Below are positions 8,001 through 9,154 of a DNA stretch of 9,154 nt, piece after piece; position 1 is the stretch's first letter, and every line of letters begins with the position of its first letter. The notes beneath the pieces were generated by a model. It was not told where the DNA came from, ran no database searches, and saw only the letters and a list, made by a program, of their open reading frames with translations. The DNA is taken from NCBI GenBank assembly GCA_031254555.1, contig JAIRUF010000109.1, positions 1 to 9,154 on the forward strand, given 5' to 3'. Both the position numbers and the translations under genes were made by a program. This stretch comes from Oscillospiraceae bacterium (GTDB lineage: Bacteria; Bacillota; Clostridia; Oscillospirales; Acutalibacteraceae).

Positions 8001-9154
8001 ATGCTTGTCAATCCAAAGCTGGCAAAAACCCATATTATAAGAAGCGCCGCCTCCCAGTTTAAACAAGGGGATGTGCTGCATTGGTGGCATGTTCTGCCGC
8101 ATAGGGCAGGCAGGAAAAAAGGAGTGAGGACAAAATATACTGACGATTTGCTCTGGCTCCCGTTTGTAGCTGCCGAATACGCTGAAAAAACAGGGGACTA
8201 TGATATATTCAATATAAATATAGCTTATTTAGACGGCGAACCCTTGGCTCATGACGAGGACGAAAGATATTTTGAACCGCCCAAAAGCGCTGAAAAGGGC
8301 AGCCTTTATGAGCACTGTATACGAGCATTAGATTTGTCGCTAAGGTTCGGAGAGCATGGACTCTCGCTTATAGGTGGAGGGGACTGGAACGATGGGTTTA
8401 ATTTAGTGGGCATAAATGGGTCGGGGGAAAGCGTGTGGCTGTCACAGTTTTTGTGTATGGTGCTGGAAAAAATGGCAAAAGTGGCGCAAAGTCGAGGGGA
8501 CACGGAGCGCGTTGAGGTTTACACAAAGGAGATAGGAAGGCTGAAGAAGGCCATTGACGACCATGCCTGGGACGGGCAATGGTATATGCGTGCCTTTTAC
8601 GACGACGGTAAACCCATGGGTTCAAGCGGCGCTCGGGAATGTGAAATAGATTTACTGCCGCAGGCCTTTTCTGTTCTGAGTAATATGCCGGACGATGAGA
8701 GAAAACAAACGGCGCTCAACAAAGTTTTAGAAAAGCTTGTGGATGAAGACAACCAAATTTTAAAACTGTTTTATCCTCCGTTTGACCAAGAGGGCAAGCA
8801 GGCGGGTTATGTAAACGCTTATCCCAGCGGCATAAGGGAAAACAGCGGGCAGTACACCCATGCGGCAGTCTGGTTTTGCATGGCACTTATAGAGAGCGGA
8901 AATGTTGATACGGGCTATAAAATTCTTAAAATGCTTAATCCGGCTCAAAAATACAAGGATATAAAACAAGCGATTAAGTATAAAACGGAACCGTATGCGC
9001 TTTCCGGCGACGTGTATTCAAAAGAGGGCATAAGCGGACGCGGAGGGTGGACCTTATATTCCGGAACAGCTGGCTGGTTTTATAGATGCATATATGAGAA
9101 TCTGTTAGGGCTTTGGCAAGTTGAAAACAAACTTTATATAAAACCAAAGTTGCC
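2022..9154 (+). CDS. ndvB: Cyclic beta-1,2-glucan synthase, GT84-GH189-GH94 (3' end cut by window edge)
   Basis: One frame, open to the right edge, encodes at least 2,377 residues (numbered from the TTG). NdvB/Cgs enzymes polymerise glucose from UDP-glucose into beta-1,2-glucan, set its length and cyclise it. Domains: residues 1-235, soluble and NdvB-like (DPAGIY near 175); two membrane segments at about 238-285; GT84 with D442-A-D444, HD(556)ILE(559)GG and Q588HRW591; a membrane block at about 630-786; a glycoamylase/GH189-type cyclising domain at about 840-1190 (VSTVDSGN from 909, PWGISES with E1073, FYEAADF with E1143, AHHVGMS from 1165); a first beta-sandwich at about 1240-1490; an alpha/beta linker from WEFGISGD (1552) to about 1660; a second beta-sandwich with FGTLVS (1715) and TPWSND (1738); and a GH94 catalytic barrel from about 1947 with GFYQCGGAYGFRDQ, GDWNDG (D2121-D2124, holding the likely general acid), QYTHAA (H2280) and RGGWT (from 2340). 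Perhaps 30-60 residues are missing. It is shorter than the roughly 2,850-residue proteobacterial enzymes, partly through a shorter N-terminus. Family assignment is firm; activity is inferred. Confidence 0.94.
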   Translation, partial: MNDNAAGYKKPVKLQKIIKRALLTIRKDYKKALSSKSFNKINEWLCDNYYIFEREGRSAIKSLDKASLIPVSKNGEPRIYGICKSMCKDAILPPQNEIEEYINPLKPTVKELELFPVMLKSVFLNVIARNSGANEERAEQQLANAVNSLRRISDIDFETLTENVSVVERILVQDPAGIYQNMDDRTKAFYRRQIARIAGGQKMEEETLAQDILTKASNDNEHIGRYLNITQNHKKRGWWLIAMQVIVPLIVSAGTGLLLRNLYVPFLVYFPLYEIFQPILSDIFMRGVSPSFIPRMKIEKDIPKEAATLVVISMLMPGAKDIKNLSKKLIHLKRSNGLGAVKFCVLADFKSSKLPKDPQDESDLYNARKMIEDLNDQYDGGFILAVRPRTFSKTQNEYTGWERKRGAITQLIRAIKGENVQFEALAGDMAGFDEIKYIMALDADTGLPMDSVKDLVSAAVHPINRPVIDVSKGRVTSGYAILTPKIETDIKSAFSTGFSRVMAGVGGITAYNNTSSDKYQDLFGEAIFAGKGLLDVDVFHKLLNGNLPAERVLSHDILEGGYMRACYISDVQVTDGFPSSQGSFFDRQHRWIRGDWQNIGFIFKRRPQNPLNGLSRYKLIDNIRRSVTPPVFMAALILSLLLPYQAAFVTVAIVILGVCFGELLTGVISILFGGMSMFLRLYYSGAMPIALKTVANALVSVVMLPQNAWVSLNASVIAIWRMAISKKNLLQWVTAAQSEKTQSFIGFIKRYIPSFILGLALVIFGNSAHILIGLVFIANVPFAWISAKSLRKSLNEEIDYKSKEKLTSYAAAMWRFYDELCGERDNYLPPDNFQETPVHRIAHRTSPTNIGLMLLCTLCAKDFGFIDTEKMCTRLEQSLDSIDKLEKWHGNLLNWYNTKTLMPLTPKYVSTVDSGNFLCSLTALRQGLRELEEKSERIDKIIYRITKIINSSDLSVLYNERRKLFYIGYSVSDESYSNSYYDLLMSEARMTSFYAIARRQVSKEHWGMLGRTLAKEGRYAGPVSWTGTMFEYYMPNLLLPVYENTMSYEALRFFLWCQKRRVTGKNIPWGISESGFYAFDSQLNYQYKAHGVQKLGLKRGLNDEMVISPYSTFLTLPFDPKPAVKNLMELEDLQLTGRCGFYEAADFTQERTEGQDYAVVRSYMAHHVGMSMICITNALMDNIIQKRFINDSKMSGAISILQEKIPSGSTVFKDVDTREIPQRPHRTVAQIREFRHIDPLSPNVRLYTNGEWNMIMSDLGVSISRYQGADMTRISSDLLRNPMGIFAFIKSDKFAFPITKALDYNNKSRFRASFSNTEMTLSSSAHDLECYMSAMVHPRIPCEQRKITVKNTGKNHFKGELVIYVEPSLISHKEEENHPAFTKLFLQGEYDKANNLMIYTRQSRNSDESLCLAVGFVQDTDYLYSMSREAVLESPSGIQSIMHSDLPLVKEGAPDLCALIRIPITVTPKSSKTNTLILCAASTRTEAVDRALKVRSDGTPNSSNASPSPFKDGRIDGVIASMVFPYILFSNKRCPESIEAIKQNTKSKKTIWEFGISGDNPIIYIQVDTVDDVNKVLPYIRLVRKLRKSGIITDLIIAYKERGEYTAPILSAIRQMMQREGKQEVTGVFPIDLSKYDESSIMSLIAIADYVAPKNEKMSSYNERFTPFSVRNTQGRELKEDDALVVKSGYFTHGAFTVTEKPKIPWCVVLSNDTFGTLVSDKSIGFTWAINSRENKLTPWSNDTITDNIGEMLYIRINGIVYNMIAKATVRFSTKIVQYLGTVQGINYDVTVWVPSKGMIKHLDVKLKNTRPEEKKIDILYYTEPVMGIDRKDSKLLTAKFDDKGILISNKCSSGLHGFMRVGMLSSADYLTCDRVNFLCGKWTGSKDDKINDLCAAVGKRIELQQQKQETVRFTLTWGSTEKSAHQLSEKNLGIEQEERTLYIKTPDKAINYMFNTWLTSQIINSRIKGRTGFYQCGGAYGFRDQLQDVSSLMLVNPKLAKTHIIRSAASQFKQGDVLHWWHVLPHRAGRKKGVRTKYTDDLLWLPFVAAEYAEKTGDYDIFNINIAYLDGEPLAHDEDERYFEPPKSAEKGSLYEHCIRALDLSLRFGEHGLSLIGGGDWNDGFNLVGINGSGESVWLSQFLCMVLEKMAKVAQSRGDTERVEVYTKEIGRLKKAIDDHAWDGQWYMRAFYDDGKPMGSSGARECEIDLLPQAFSVLSNMPDDERKQTALNKVLEKLVDEDNQILKLFYPPFDQEGKQAGYVNAYPSGIRENSGQYTHAAVWFCMALIESGNVDTGYKILKMLNPAQKYKDIKQAIKYKTEPYALSGDVYSKEGISGRGGWTLYSGTAGWFYRCIYENLLGLWQVENKLYIKPKL

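Overview
The window most resembles a chromosomal segment of a low-to-moderate-GC Firmicute, probably a clostridial lineage. The reasons are a YhaM-type exoribonuclease (a family typical of Gram-positive bacteria), frequent ATA, AGA and AGG codons, GGAG and GGTGA ribosome-binding sites, and a likely TTG start. This placement is inference from content; there is no 16S rRNA or other marker here. I see no mobile elements, tRNA or rRNA genes, CRISPR arrays or phage genes.

Layout: three protein genes fill almost the whole window and form two divergent transcription units. On the minus strand, a yhaM-like gene (881-1858) is followed 8 bases later by prmA (1-872, cut by the left edge). The pair looks like a translationally coupled operon driven by a good extended -10 promoter at 1887-1916. 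On the plus strand, one reading frame starts near 2022 and stays open to the right edge (at least 2,377 codons). I translated it by eye from end to end and found no stop or frameshift. It encodes a nearly complete cyclic beta-1,2-glucan synthase of the NdvB/ChvB/Cgs type. The order is N-terminal region, two membrane segments, GT84 glycosyltransferase, a second membrane block, the cyclising glycoamylase-like (GH189-type) domain, a first beta-sandwich, an alpha/beta linker, and a GH94 phosphorylase module.

How the parts work together: the minus-strand pair is housekeeping, with RNA 3'-end trimming (YhaM) and methylation of ribosomal protein L11 (PrmA). The plus-strand protein would make beta-1,2-glucan from UDP-glucose, trim it by phosphorolysis to control chain length, and close it into a ring. 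These activities are inferred from family knowledge and conserved motifs. No exporter or glucan-modifying gene is visible, so the fate of the product is unknown.

The main point of interest is this complete synthase architecture in an apparently Gram-positive genome. The family is known, so I do not claim a new system. The only non-coding stretch, 1859-2021, is short and holds the divergent promoter region.
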